Shown: positions 7,552 to 17,281, counted from the first letter of the stretch. The stretch: DNA of 40,926 nucleotides from Micromonospora deserti (GCF_003236335.1 NZ_POUB01000028.1:1-40926), one strand, 5' to 3'. Program-made: numbers and translations. The notes: generated by a model not told the origin, from the sequence alone.

Positions 7552-9984
7552 TCAGAGCGCGCGCTGCGCTGGCCGGGTTCCGGGCGGCGCTTGCGTGGCC
7601 GTTCTCTCCGGCGGTCCTGGTGAGGAACTCGGTGATCGCGGTACCCCAGCCGATGGGGATACCCCCTCAGGCTGAGCGACGGCCGTCGCGGCGGTGGTGA
7701 GCAACAGCCGCACCCCGGTAAGGTCGGCCACCGATGTGCCGGTCTGCAGCTCGACGAGACCGGCTTCCACCTGTGGGCGTCCGCAGTCATCCACCGCGCT
7801 CACCTGTGCGGCGCCGACCGTCAGTTCCACTGTCACGCACCCGCCCGCCGGGACTTCGACCCACCGGAAGCCACGCAGCTCGCGGGTGCGTGGCCACGTC
7901 GACGCCGTGATCCGGCGGAGGTAGAGCTGTACGACCGTGGAGGCCCGGACCGGGCCGTCGTTGCGGATCGAGACCCGGCACGTGAGCTCAGTGCCTGCCC
8001 GCAGCTCGGTTACGCTCACCTGCTTGCCCGGCAGCAATTCCGGCGCGGAGAGCACGAGCGGGTGCGCGCCGAGCCCGGAGCCGAATGGCAACAGCGGTCC
8101 GGGCGGCGCGTCGAGGTATCCGGCCCAGTCGTGGTCGCGGTGGTTGTAGTGCACCGGCAGGCTCGCGGCGTCGCGCGGCAGTGACACCGGCAGCCGTCCC
8201 TGTGGTTCCCGCCGGCCGAGCAGCACATCCGTCACCGCGGTGCCGAGCGCCGGCCCCGGGTAAAAGACGTTCAGGCACGCGGCAGCGGTGGACAGCACCT
8301 CGCCGAGCACATGTGGCCGGCCCTGCACGACGACGGCCACCACCGGAGTGCCGGTCGCGGCCACGCGGCGCAGCAGCGCGTACTGACCCGCGCCGACCCG
8401 CAGCGCCGCCAGGTCGACGCCCTCCCCCGCCGTCATCTGCGAGCGAGGCCCGCCGGTAAGGGCCGCTCCGTTGACGTCGAACCGGGTTTCGGCGTCACGG
8501 GCGCTGGAGCCGCCGAGGCAGAGCACGACGACGTCCGCGTCCCGGGCCAGAGCCACCGCGGCGGAGATCGCCGACTCGTCGTCGGTGGCGATGTCCGCGC
8601 CGGGCGCGGTCACCACCTCCGTGCCCACCGGTACGGCGGCCCGCAGCGCCGCCGCGATCGTGGTTCCGGCGTCGGGGCGCTGGGGCGCGGTGTAGTCGCC
8701 GAGCGCGTGGTCCAGCGTGTCGGCGTGTGGCCCGAGTACCGCGATCCGCCTGCCGCGCAACGGAAGCTGGCCGTCGTCGCGCAAGAGCGTGACGGATCGG
8801 GCGGCGAGTTCCGCGGAGAGCCGCGCCGCCTCCCGCCGAGCGTGGTCGACCCCGGCCGGTGGTACGGCGGGCTCGTCGAACAAGCCGAGCCGGAACTTGA
8901 GCGCGAGGACCCGGGACACCGCGTGGTCGAGTTCCTCCTCGGTCAACAGGCCCCGCTCGACGGCCGTGCCCAGGTGTGGGAAAACCTCGTCCCACAGGCT
9001 CAGGTCGGTGCCGGCCCGCAACGCCAGCGCCGCCGCGGACACCGGGTCACCGGTGAGTCGCAGCAGCCGGTCCAGGGCCGTACCGTCCGCCATCACCAGA
9101 CCGTCGAAGCCGAGTGCACCACGGATCACATCGGTGAGCAGGTGCCGGTTGGCGGCCACTGGCAGGCCATCGACCTCGCTGTAGGCGGCCATCAGCCCGG
9201 CCGCGCCGGCGTCCACGGCGGCCCGGACCGGCGGCAGGTGGATCTCGGCGAGCTCCCGCCAGCCGAGTTCGGTCGCGGCCCAGTTGCGGCCGCCGATCGT
9301 CGCGCCCTGCCCGGCGGCGTGCTTGAGCACCACGGCCACCCGATCCGCCGGGACCGGCTCGCCAGCGCCGCAGCCCTGCAGCCCGCGTACAGCGGCCGTG
9401 GTGAACACGGCGGCGAGGTACGGGTCCTCGCCGAACGTCTCCTCGGCGCGGCCCCAGCGAGGATCGCGCAGGACGTCCAGTGTGGACACCAGTGCGACGT
9501 GGGCGCCGCGGGCGCGAACCTCGGTGGCGACCGCTTGGGATGCCCGCTCGTACAGGTCCGGGTCCCAGCTCGACGCGACCGCCAGCGCGACCGGCAGCAC
9601 CGTCCCGTCGAGGGCCTGGTGACCGTGCGGCACTTCCTCGACGAACAGCGCGGGTATGCCGAGCCGTGACTCGGTGACGATCGCGCGCTGGACCTCGGCG
9701 GCGAGTTCGGCACCGTCGTCGGCCGTGGCGCCGGTCGCCCAGCCCTGCCCGGACCAGGCGTCGGCGCGTTGCAGGCCGTAGACGGCCCCGATCCCGCCGT
9801 AGCGGCGCGCCTCGGCGACCAGTTTCTCGGTGACCGCGAACCCGTTGGGGGTGCGTCGCCACGCGTGCCAGCCGTACAGGCGCTGGTTGAGCTGGCCGAC
9901 CTTCTCGGTCAGGGTCATCCGGCCGAGCAGATCCCGGACCCGCTCGCCGACTGGCAGGTCCGCCCTGCGGTAGAGCGGCATCAC
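7552..9984 (-). CDS. Glycoside hydrolase family 3 protein (beta-glucosidase/xylosidase-like)
   Basis: 810 aa with no signal peptide, so cytoplasmic. The N-terminal TIM barrel shows LLGRMTLTEKVGQL, the DPRWGRAEETFGEDP block (~174-188), the KHAAGQG substrate motif (~221) and the nucleophile D300 in GFDGLVMADG. The (alpha/beta)6 sandwich follows, and a fibronectin-III-like domain near the end (VVQLYLRR; FRWVEVPAGG). GH3 enzymes remove terminal beta-linked sugars with retention. The gene starts GTGATG, overlapping the stop of the GH5 gene, so it is the last gene of the N-glycan operon. The last ~45 residues are Pro/Ser-rich and unlike the family, suggesting that the original stop was lost in a rearrangement. 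The exact sugar removed is unknown. Confidence 0.85.
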   Translation of the reverse strand: MMPLYRRADLPVGERVRDLLGRMTLTEKVGQLNQRLYGWHAWRRTPNGFAVTEKLVAEARRYGGIGAVYGLQRADAWSGQGWATGATADDGAELAAEVQRAIVTESRLGIPALFVEEVPHGHQALDGTVLPVALAVASSWDPDLYERASQAVATEVRARGAHVALVSTLDVLRDPRWGRAEETFGEDPYLAAVFTTAAVRGLQGCGAGEPVPADRVAVVLKHAAGQGATIGGRNWAATELGWRELAEIHLPPVRAAVDAGAAGLMAAYSEVDGLPVAANRHLLTDVIRGALGFDGLVMADGTALDRLLRLTGDPVSAAALALRAGTDLSLWDEVFPHLGTAVERGLLTEEELDHAVSRVLALKFRLGLFDEPAVPPAGVDHARREAARLSAELAARSVTLLRDDGQLPLRGRRIAVLGPHADTLDHALGDYTAPQRPDAGTTIAAALRAAVPVGTEVVTAPGADIATDDESAISAAVALARDADVVVLCLGGSSARDAETRFDVNGAALTGGPRSQMTAGEGVDLAALRVGAGQYALLRRVAATGTPVVAVVVQGRPHVLGEVLSTAAACLNVFYPGPALGTAVTDVLLGRREPQGRLPVSLPRDAASLPVHYNHRDHDWAGYLDAPPGPLLPFGSGLGAHPLVLSAPELLPGKQVSVTELRAGTELTCRVSIRNDGPVRASTVVQLYLRRITASTWPRTRELRGFRWVEVPAGGCVTVELTVGAAQVSAVDDCGRPQVEAGLVELQTGTSVADLTGVRLLLTTAATAVAQPEGVSPSAGVPRSPSSSPGPPERTATQAPPGTRPAQRAL

Positions 9985-11264
9985 AGGGCGAACGCGTCGG
10001 CGTCGCTGACCGCGCTGTAGACGCCGGAAACATCGGACGGCACGGGCGGCAGCAGGTGTTCGAAGCGGTGGGCGGCCCCAGTGAGGACCAGCGCTGGGCG
10101 CTCGCCGCGCAGGGCGGCCGCCATCCAGGCGGTGAAGACCGCGCCGCCCGGTGCGAGGGCGGCCCGGCTCACCGGGACACCGTCACCGTCGGCCGGAATC
10201 TGCACGGCGGTCGTGCGCGGTTCCGGCGCGGCGTCCCGCCATCCCGCCCGGACGTGCTCGGCCACCTCGGCGAACGCCGTGCCGATCGGCTTGACCCGGC
10301 CGTTCGAGTCGAACAACCCGAGCGAGTACTCCAGTTCAGGGAAGTCAGCCAGACCGCGACGTACGTCGTGCGAGCACCACCAGGTGATGCCCCACAGCGC
10401 GTCGGACGCGGCTGCGGCGAGCACCGCGCGGCGGCAGAACTCGGGCGCGTCGCTCTCGTCGAGGCAGTTCAGCGGTGCGCCGATCTCCTGCAACCAGACC
10501 GGGCGGGCGGGGTCGACCGCGAACGCTCGGGACAGCTCGATCAGATACTCCGCATGGCGGATGCTCGCCCCGGACATCGCGCCGTAGTGTTGCGCGGTGC
10601 CGTTGAAGATCCAGGAGTGGATGGCGGTGACGTCGCCGTACCGGCTGGCATGGGTCGGCAGGAAGGGATGCCCGTCCTGGTACCAGACGGCGTCGTATTC
10701 GGCGTGCAGCCGCACGCCCCGACCGGACGGTACCGCGGCCAGCAGCGTGGTCAGCCAGGTGCTGATCTGGTCGGGAGTGGCCGGCATCGGCGACGGATGC
10801 GGGGGCGAGGAGAACTGGTTCACCTCGTTGCCGAGCGTCAGGCCGAGGTAGCCGGGCAGGTCCGCGACGGCGGTGTGCACGGCCTTGACGAGCGCGGCCT
10901 GCGCGGCGACGCTCTCCGGGTCGGTGAACATGTTGCGCCGGTGCCAGCTGGACAGCCACGACGGCACGAAGTCGAAGCTGGACAGGTGCCCCTGGATCAC
11001 GTCGACGCTCGCGTCCAGCCCGGCGTCCCCGGCGAGCTCCACGACGCGGCGCACGTCGGCCAGCGCCTTGTCGGCGATCAGCGTGCGGTTCGGCTGCAGC
11101 ACCGGCCAGAGCGGCAGGACCCGGACGTGGTCGAGCCCGAGAGCGGCAATGCTGTCGAGGTCACGACGGATGGTGTCCCAGCGGGGCGACAACCACGAGT
11201 AGAACCAATCACCGGACGGAACGTAATTGACGCCGAAACGGGGAAGTGTGCGCACGAAGGTCAT
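9981..11264 (-). CDS. Glycoside hydrolase family 5 enzyme, probably GH5_18 beta-mannosidase of N-glycan core
   Basis: 427 aa, no signal peptide. The barrel starts RFGVNYVPSGDWFYSWLSP; acid/base E147 lies in LGNEVNQF and nucleophile E260 in VWLQEIGAP, the GH5 pair. The N-terminal FGVNYVPS...W pattern and the neighbours recall the Bifidobacterium GH5_18 enzymes that split Man-beta-1,4-GlcNAc, the disaccharide left after endoglycosidase and alpha-mannosidase action. The subfamily is from memory and context; family 5 is seen directly. The start is the ATG at 11264, which forms an ATGA overlap with the permease stop; a longer frame reaching into the permease is spurious. It also overlaps the GH3 gene downstream. 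Confidence 0.8.
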   Translation of the reverse strand: MTFVRTLPRFGVNYVPSGDWFYSWLSPRWDTIRRDLDSIAALGLDHVRVLPLWPVLQPNRTLIADKALADVRRVVELAGDAGLDASVDVIQGHLSSFDFVPSWLSSWHRRNMFTDPESVAAQAALVKAVHTAVADLPGYLGLTLGNEVNQFSSPPHPSPMPATPDQISTWLTTLLAAVPSGRGVRLHAEYDAVWYQDGHPFLPTHASRYGDVTAIHSWIFNGTAQHYGAMSGASIRHAEYLIELSRAFAVDPARPVWLQEIGAPLNCLDESDAPEFCRRAVLAAAASDALWGITWWCSHDVRRGLADFPELEYSLGLFDSNGRVKPIGTAFAEVAEHVRAGWRDAAPEPRTTAVQIPADGDGVPVSRAALAPGGAVFTAWMAAALRGERPALVLTGAAHRFEHLLPPVPSDVSGVYSAVSDADAFAL

Positions 11265-12082
11265 CCTTTGATGCCGCCTGCTTCCAGGCCGCGAAAGAAG
11301 TATCGCTGGAGAAGGGCGAACACGGCGAGGATCGGCAGCAGCGCGATGATCGTGCCGGCCGCGATCAGCCGCGGATCGGAGTAGAAGGTGCCACGCAACC
11401 GGTTGAGGCCAAGGGTCAGGGTGTAGTTCTCCTCGCTGGAGAGCACGATCAGCGGCCACAGGAAGTCGTTCCAGGCGCCGACGAACGAGAAGATCGCCAC
11501 CACGGTCATCACGCCGCGGACCTGCGGCACGCAGACGTGCCAGAACCGCCGCCACACGCCCGCGCCGTCGATCCGGGCCGCCTCCTCCAGCTCGGCCGGG
11601 ATGACCTGAAAGCCGTTGCGCATCAGCAGCACGTTGAGCGCGGCGACGCAGGTCGGCAGGGCCACGCCGAGCAGCGTGTCAGCCAGTCCGGTGGATCGGA
11701 CCAGCAGGAACTGGGCGATGATGATCGACTCGATCGGCACCAGCAGCGCCACCACGAACAGGCCGGTGACCAGGCAACGGAACCGGAAGCGCAGTCGAGC
11801 CAGGGCGAATCCGGCTAGGGTCGCACCCGCGATGTTGCCGGCCACCACCAGCAGCGCCACGATCCCGGAGTTCAACACGTAGAGCAGTACGGGCAGACGG
11901 TCCAGGACGCCGGTGTAGTTCCCGGTCGTGGGGTCGGCCGGGATCACCTGCGGTGGCTGGGCGTACAGGTCGTCGCCGGCGCCTTTGAACGACAGGGAGA
12001 GCTGCCAGAGCAGCGGCCCGGCCAGCAGCAGGAAGAACGCGAGCAGCACTAGGTAGCGCAGGGTTTTCTGGGTACGGCTCAC
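11261..12082 (-). CDS. Carbohydrate ABC transporter permease (MalG-like)
   Basis: 273 aa with about six membrane segments, from YLVLLAFFLLLAGPLLW at the N-terminus to IIALLPILAVFALLQRYFF at the end. It has the EAA loop for ATPase contact (ELEEAARIDGAGVWRRFWHV). MalG-type features include NSGIVALLVV after a periplasmic loop and the C-terminal RGLEAGGIKG. The start is a GTG forming a GTGA overlap with the upstream permease stop. It pairs with that permease and the binding lipoprotein to import, by context, mannose-containing N-glycan fragments. No ATPase gene is present, so a shared MsiK-type ATPase elsewhere is likely. Confidence 0.88.
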   Translation of the reverse strand: MSRTQKTLRYLVLLAFFLLLAGPLLWQLSLSFKGAGDDLYAQPPQVIPADPTTGNYTGVLDRLPVLLYVLNSGIVALLVVAGNIAGATLAGFALARLRFRFRCLVTGLFVVALLVPIESIIIAQFLLVRSTGLADTLLGVALPTCVAALNVLLMRNGFQVIPAELEEAARIDGAGVWRRFWHVCVPQVRGVMTVVAIFSFVGAWNDFLWPLIVLSSEENYTLTLGLNRLRGTFYSDPRLIAAGTIIALLPILAVFALLQRYFFRGLEAGGIKG

Positions 12083-13041
12083 CGGCTGCCTCCTCGGCGC
12101 TGGAACCACAGTTGCCCGGCGAGCAGCAGCCCGAGGACCACGAACATCACCACGCTGATCGCGCCGGCGTACCCGGTCTCGGCCTGCAGGCCGGTGCCCT
12201 CCTGCTGGATGAGCATGGTGATCGTGATGTTCTGGCCACCCACGCCTCCGGTGCCGCCGGTCAGGATGTACACCTCGCCGAAGACGCGGAAGGCGGAGAC
12301 CGAGGAGAAGAGCCCGATCAGTGCCGACGTGGTGCGTACGCCCGGGACGGTCACGTGCAGGAATTGCCGGATCGGCCCGGCCCCGTCGACGGATGCGGCG
12401 TCGTACAGCGCAGGGTCGATGTTGGCCAGCGCGGCGAGGTAGATGACCATGTAGTATCCGAGGCCGGTCCAGATCGTGACCACCATCGCGCTGAGCAGGG
12501 TCAGCCAGCGGCCACTGAGGAACGGCACCGGCTCGCTGATCACGCCGAGCCAGTCCAGTACCTGGTTCACCAGGCCCCGGCTGTCCAGCAGGTTGGTCCA
12601 GATCAGACCCACGATCACCGACGACATGACCACCGGCAGGTAGTACGCGGTGCGCAGGAAACCGAGGATCCGGGTGGTGCCATTGGCCAGCGCGGCCAGC
12701 ACCAGCGGGGCGGCGACCATGACCGGGACCACGCAGACCACGTACAGCAGGGAGTTGGTCATGGCGGTGCGGAACCGGTCGTCGTGCCAGAGCCGGACGA
12801 AGTTGTCCGCGCCGACGAACTGGCCCGGCTTGAGCAGGGTCGCATCGGTCGCCGACAGGGCGAGCGTGTTGGCGAACGGGAACAGGATGAAGACCACGAC
12901 GATCGCCAGGGCGGGCACCAGGAACAGCCATGGTGTCCACCACCGGTCGTGAGTTCGCCCGATGCCGCCGCGGCCCGGGCGGGCTCGCGGCGGCATCGTC
13001 CCGGTCGCCGTGGTATCCCGGCGGACGGGGGTGGCGGTCAT
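12079..13041 (-). CDS. Carbohydrate ABC transporter permease (MalF-like)
   Basis: 320 aa. A cytoplasmic Arg-rich leader (~30 residues) precedes the first membrane segment (WLFLVPALAIVVVFILFPFANTL), followed by the FVGADNFVRLWHDDRF loop and five further hydrophobic stretches. The EAA loop reads DPALYDAASVDGAGPIRQF. It is translationally coupled on both sides: its ATG forms ATGA with the binding-protein stop and its own stop overlaps the GTG of the second permease. It forms the heterodimeric channel with the MalG-like partner. Confidence 0.88.
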   Translation of the reverse strand: MTATPVRRDTTATGTMPPRARPGRGGIGRTHDRWWTPWLFLVPALAIVVVFILFPFANTLALSATDATLLKPGQFVGADNFVRLWHDDRFRTAMTNSLLYVVCVVPVMVAAPLVLAALANGTTRILGFLRTAYYLPVVMSSVIVGLIWTNLLDSRGLVNQVLDWLGVISEPVPFLSGRWLTLLSAMVVTIWTGLGYYMVIYLAALANIDPALYDAASVDGAGPIRQFLHVTVPGVRTTSALIGLFSSVSAFRVFGEVYILTGGTGGVGGQNITITMLIQQEGTGLQAETGYAGAISVVMFVVLGLLLAGQLWFQRRGGSR

Positions 13042-14324
13042 TTCTTGGGCAGACTCGCGTCGGCGTACTTGACGGCCTCGTCCAACGCTGCCTGCACGTC
13101 CTTCTTGCCGAGCACGGCGAGGGCGATCTGCTCCCGCAGGTAGTCGACGCTCTTGGAGGAGAAGGCCGCCGGCCAGTAGACGACCGCCTCGGAGACGGCC
13201 TTGGCGGACTCCAGCCGGAGCTTGGCCTCGTCAGTGCCATCGTCGGTCGTGAAGTACGGGTCGTCGAGCGCGCCGGCGGCGGACGGGAAGATCGCGGCCT
13301 GCTTGCTGAACGCGAGCTGGTTCTCCTTGTTGGTGGCGAACTTGGCGAAGGCGACGGCGGTGGCGACGTTCTTGGACTTCGCGTTGACGGCGAGCGACTC
13401 GATGTACATGTTCGGCTTGTCGTTGGTGATCTGCGGCGAGATCGCCACGGTTTCGGCCACCTTCGGTGCCGTCGCCTTCAGATCCTTGAGCGTGTACGAG
13501 CTGCCGGGCAGCCACCCGACTCGGCCGGCCTTGAACGCGTCCACCTCACCGGTCTGCAACTTGTTGAGCGTCTCCTCGGTCATGCCGCCCGCCTGGAACA
13601 GGTTGCGGTAGTGGCTGACCAGCTCCACGGCCTTGGCGTCGTTGAAGGTGAACTTGGTGCCCGCCTGGTCCATGAGCGGCACGCCGTACGCGCCGAAGGT
13701 CTCGATCGCCGGCAGCCGGCCGACCATGGTGGCATCGCTCTTGCAGGTCGCCGCCATCTTCTGGCCCGCCGCGAACAGCGCGTCGAAGGTGGCCGGCAGC
13801 GGATCCTTCGACACGCCGCACTTCTGCAGCACGGCCGTGTTGAAGAAGGAGGGCCCGGTGTTCAGGTACCACGGGTACGCGTAGGTGCCGCCGAGCGACG
13901 GGAAGGCGTTGGCGTCCCATGCCTTGGGCAGGTACGACGCCTTGGCCTCGGGGTCGGTCTTGGACAGGTCGAGGAGCATGCCGGCATTGGCGAGCGTGAA
14001 CGCCGCCTCCGGGCCGATGTCGACCACGTCCGGGAGGGATCCGGCGGCCGCGTCGGCGGAGAGCTTGTCCTGGTATCCCTCCGGCGGCTGGTCGATCCAC
14101 TTGACCGTGGTGCCCGGGTTGGCGTTCTGGAACGCGGTGACCAGGCCGTTGAAGTAGTCGGCGTAGTTGCCCTTGAGGTTCCAGGTCTGGAAGGTGATCT
14201 CGCCTTTCACCTCGCCGCTGACGGTGGTTTCCGAGTCGTCGGCGCCGCCGCCGATCCCGCACGCGCCGAGCGCGAGTGCGAGGACGACCGGTAAAACGTA
14301 TCTGGCGGGTTTGCGGAAGGACAT
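13038..14324 (-). CDS. Sugar ABC transporter substrate-binding lipoprotein
   Basis: 428 aa. A lipoprotein signal peptide ends in the lipobox LGAC (YVLPVVLALALGAC). The mature chain is a CUT1 sugar-binding fold: EITFQTWNLKGNYADYFNGL, PGTTVKWIDQPPEGYQDKL, SLPDVVDIGPE, then KAWDANAFPSLGGTYAYPWY. The start is chosen as ATG 14324: AAGGAG lies a few bases upstream, and the codon shares its A with the alpha-mannosidase stop (TGATG), whereas the GTG at 14330 is too close to the ribosome site. Being between a GH38 and a GH5 gene, it probably binds oligosaccharides freed by the GH85 enzyme; the ligand is inferred. Confidence 0.88.
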   Translation of the reverse strand: MSFRKPARYVLPVVLALALGACGIGGGADDSETTVSGEVKGEITFQTWNLKGNYADYFNGLVTAFQNANPGTTVKWIDQPPEGYQDKLSADAAAGSLPDVVDIGPEAAFTLANAGMLLDLSKTDPEAKASYLPKAWDANAFPSLGGTYAYPWYLNTGPSFFNTAVLQKCGVSKDPLPATFDALFAAGQKMAATCKSDATMVGRLPAIETFGAYGVPLMDQAGTKFTFNDAKAVELVSHYRNLFQAGGMTEETLNKLQTGEVDAFKAGRVGWLPGSSYTLKDLKATAPKVAETVAISPQITNDKPNMYIESLAVNAKSKNVATAVAFAKFATNKENQLAFSKQAAIFPSAAGALDDPYFTTDDGTDEAKLRLESAKAVSEAVVYWPAAFSSKSVDYLREQIALAVLGKKDVQAALDEAVKYADASLPKK

Positions 14325-17281
14325 CAGCACTCCTTGGACGGTGACGGGGTCAGACGGAGAGTGGCGATCTGGTAGGGGCCGAGGACCAGCCGGCCGGCTC
14401 GGAGGGCGACGGGCAGGTCGGAATCGGGCGGAAGGGGGCGTTCGAGCAGGTCCGTTTCGGTGACGGTGGCGTCGAAGCCGAGGTTGGGGCGGGTGATGGC
14501 GCGGCCGCCGCGCGTCTCGTGAACGCGGGCGATGACGTCGCCGCTGCGGTCGTCGGCGAGCTTGATCCAGTCGATGACGGCCGCGCCCGACTCGACGTCG
14601 AGCGTCATCAGGGGTTCGACATCGGCGAGCGCGGCGAGCTGCGGTGCGTTCAGGTCGTCGGCGGCGGCCCGGGTGTCCGTCTCGTCCCCGACCAGGACGG
14701 CGAATCGGAACGTGTGCCGGCCGCGGTCGGTGTCCGGGTCAGGGAACCGCGGTGCGCGCAGCAGCGTGGGGCGGATGTCGGTGCCGCCGGGGACCCGGCG
14801 CACGTCGCATCCGTACGTGGAGTCGTTGACCACGCCGACACCGAGTCCCGGCTCGGCCACGTGCACCCAGCGGTGCGAGCAGACCTCGTACTGGGCCTCG
14901 TCGGCGAGCGTGTTCTCGTGGGTGGGACGTTCGATGGAGCCGTACTGCGTTTCGTACCGGGACCGCATTGTGTGTACGGCGACCGGCAGCGAGAGCTTGA
15001 GCAGGTGCTCGCGCTCCTGCCAGTCCACGTCGACGGTGACGTCCAGGCGGGGCGCGTCCGGCCGCATCGTGTACGTGGTGGTGAACGTCGAGTCGCCGTG
15101 CTGGCGGGTGACGACGATCGCGTCCCCGGTGGCCGCGACGGTCACCGGGCCGGTCAGCTCCACCCGGCTGCGCAGCACGTGCCGGTCGAGGTCCCAGGCG
15201 TCCCAGCGCACCGGCTCGTCGCGGAACAGCTGCAGCACTCCGAGCTGCCCGCCCTCGACCACGAGCTCGCGGCCGGTCCGCAGTTCGGTCAGCGTGGTCA
15301 CGTGCCCATCCGGGCCGATGACGGCGCGCAGGATGCCGTTGTCCAGCACACCGTCCGCGCCGGGAGCCACCGCCGGTTCGGCGCGTACCACGGTCCAGCC
15401 GACCAGCCGCCCGGGGGCGCCGCTGCCCGGCACGAGGCTGCGCAGCCGCGCGTCCAGGCGGGCGTACGTGTCCCTGGCCTCGCGGTGCACCCAGGAGATC
15501 GAGGAGCCGGGCAGGATGTCGTGGAACTGGTGCAGCAGCACCGTGCGCCATGCCTCGTCCAGCTCGTCGTACGGGTAGGCGGCGCCGTCGCGTACGGCGG
15601 CGGCCGTCGCCAGGTACTCGACGGTGCGCAGCATCGCCTCGGCCCGGCGGTTGCCCTGCTTCATCGCGATCTGCGAGGTCAGCGTGCCTCGGTGCAGCTC
15701 CAGGTACAGCTCACCGGCCCAGACCGGCGCCCGGTCGCCCAGCTCGGCCTCGGCGTCGGCGAAGAACTTCTCCGGGGCGCGCAGCTCGACCCGCGGCGCG
15801 CCCTCCAGGTCGCGGAAGCGGTGGGCGCGGGCCAGCATCTCCCGGTTGGGGCCACCACCGCCGTCCCCGTACCCGAACAGCAGCAGCGAATGGTCGGAGC
15901 GCGTCTTGTCCCGGAAGTTCGTCACGGCGTGCTTGAGCTCGGCCGCGGTCACCTCGGCGGCGTACGTGTCGGACGGCGGGAAGTGGGTGAGGATGCGGGT
16001 GCCGTCGATGCCCTCCCAGGCGAAGGTGTGGTGCGGGAAGACGGTGGTGTCGTTCCAGGAGAGCTTCTGGGTGAGGAACCAGCGGTAGCCGGCGCGGCGG
16101 GCGAGCTGCGGCCACGCGCCGGAGTAGCCGAAGCTGTCGGGCAGCCAGACCACCTCGGATTCGTGGCCGAACGTCTCGGCGAAGTAGCGCTGGCCGTAGC
16201 TGATCTGCCGGACCAACGACTCGCCGGCCGGCATCACGGCGTCCGACTCGACCCACATGCCGCCGACCGGCACGATGCGCCCTTCGGCCACCCGGGCTCG
16301 GACCCGTTCGAACAGCTCCGGATGGTCCGCCTGGACCCAGGCGAACTGCTGGGCCGAGGACATCGCGTACACCATCGTGGGGTCGGTGTCCATCAGCGCC
16401 AGCACGTTGGTGAGTGTGCGCGCCACCTTGCGCCGCGTCTCGCGCAGTGGCCACAGCCAGGCCGAGTCGATGTGCGCGTGACCGACCGCGGTCACCCGGT
16501 GCGCGGTGGCGTGTGCGGGCCGGGCGAGGACGTCGGCCAGTGCCGCCCGAGCGTCCGGCACGTTGGTCGCGTCGAGCGCCGCCTCCACCGCGTCCAGCAC
16601 CCGCCAGTAGCGCGGCTCGCCCGGGTCCAGATGCGGCAGCAGGTCGCCGGTCGCCTCCAGATCACGCAGCAACGCGAACACGTCCGGCGAGAACGCGCAC
16701 AGCTGCGCGGCCACCAGCCGGTACGGCTCCGGCTCGTCGGGACGGGGCTTCTCGCCGAGTGTGGTCTCCACGAACGGCGGCAGGCCGAGCAGCAGCGGGT
16801 TCGCGGCCGCTTCGACGTAGAGCGTGAACGAGCCGTCCACGGCCAGGACGTCCGGCGCGGCGCCCGGGCCGGTCAGCCGTACCCAGCCGTTACGCGGGTG
16901 CAGCGCCTTGACCGGCATGCCGTCGGGCCGGTACACGAGGCCCTCGCAGTGCCCGCCCACGGAGTGGTCGAACCACCCCAGGTCGAGCACCAGCTCGACC
17001 GGGAGCACCGAGCCGGGCACCCGGCCCTCGATACGCAGCCAGGTGGTGCCCCAGGCGGGACCCCAGGTGTCACCGACGGCGAACGGCACGTAGCCGGGGT
17101 TCTCCCGGTCAGCCAGGACGTCCAGGCCGAGGGCGTGCCCGGGAGGTACCGGCTCGCCGTCGCCGTCGACCCGCCAGGCGCTCACCGACACGTCCGCGAG
17201 CGGCTCGTACAGCCTGGGGCGAAGCCGCTCCCGGACCACCCGCTGCAGACGCGCGAGAACGATGGACGGATTGACATGCAC
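14324..17281 (-). CDS. Alpha-mannosidase, glycoside hydrolase family 38
   Basis: 985 aa, a full-length GH38 enzyme without signal peptide. The catalytic barrel has the zinc motif GHAHIDSAWLWP (H270, D272), the nucleophile region VVWLPDSFGYSGAWPQ (D382), YGDGGGG, and the later LHQFHDILPGSSISWV with another metal-ligand His. The C-terminal half is the beta-sandwich region (ETQYGSIERPTHENT). GH38 enzymes cut alpha-mannosyl residues with retention using a divalent metal. The GTG start at 17281 has GGAGG seven bases upstream. It opens the operon driven by the promoter at 17308-17336 and overlaps the binding-protein gene. It probably trims imported high-mannose glycans in the cytoplasm. Confidence 0.93.
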   Translation of the reverse strand: MHVNPSIVLARLQRVVRERLRPRLYEPLADVSVSAWRVDGDGEPVPPGHALGLDVLADRENPGYVPFAVGDTWGPAWGTTWLRIEGRVPGSVLPVELVLDLGWFDHSVGGHCEGLVYRPDGMPVKALHPRNGWVRLTGPGAAPDVLAVDGSFTLYVEAAANPLLLGLPPFVETTLGEKPRPDEPEPYRLVAAQLCAFSPDVFALLRDLEATGDLLPHLDPGEPRYWRVLDAVEAALDATNVPDARAALADVLARPAHATAHRVTAVGHAHIDSAWLWPLRETRRKVARTLTNVLALMDTDPTMVYAMSSAQQFAWVQADHPELFERVRARVAEGRIVPVGGMWVESDAVMPAGESLVRQISYGQRYFAETFGHESEVVWLPDSFGYSGAWPQLARRAGYRWFLTQKLSWNDTTVFPHHTFAWEGIDGTRILTHFPPSDTYAAEVTAAELKHAVTNFRDKTRSDHSLLLFGYGDGGGGPNREMLARAHRFRDLEGAPRVELRAPEKFFADAEAELGDRAPVWAGELYLELHRGTLTSQIAMKQGNRRAEAMLRTVEYLATAAAVRDGAAYPYDELDEAWRTVLLHQFHDILPGSSISWVHREARDTYARLDARLRSLVPGSGAPGRLVGWTVVRAEPAVAPGADGVLDNGILRAVIGPDGHVTTLTELRTGRELVVEGGQLGVLQLFRDEPVRWDAWDLDRHVLRSRVELTGPVTVAATGDAIVVTRQHGDSTFTTTYTMRPDAPRLDVTVDVDWQEREHLLKLSLPVAVHTMRSRYETQYGSIERPTHENTLADEAQYEVCSHRWVHVAEPGLGVGVVNDSTYGCDVRRVPGGTDIRPTLLRAPRFPDPDTDRGRHTFRFAVLVGDETDTRAAADDLNAPQLAALADVEPLMTLDVESGAAVIDWIKLADDRSGDVIARVHETRGGRAITRPNLGFDATVTETDLLERPLPPDSDLPVALRAGRLVLGPYQIATLRLTPSPSKEC

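Noticed and set aside
11261..13240. 659-residue version of the MalG-like permease
   Set aside because: The N-terminal 386 residues are an out-of-frame reading of the upstream permease and binding-protein genes; the GTGA overlap start fits far better.
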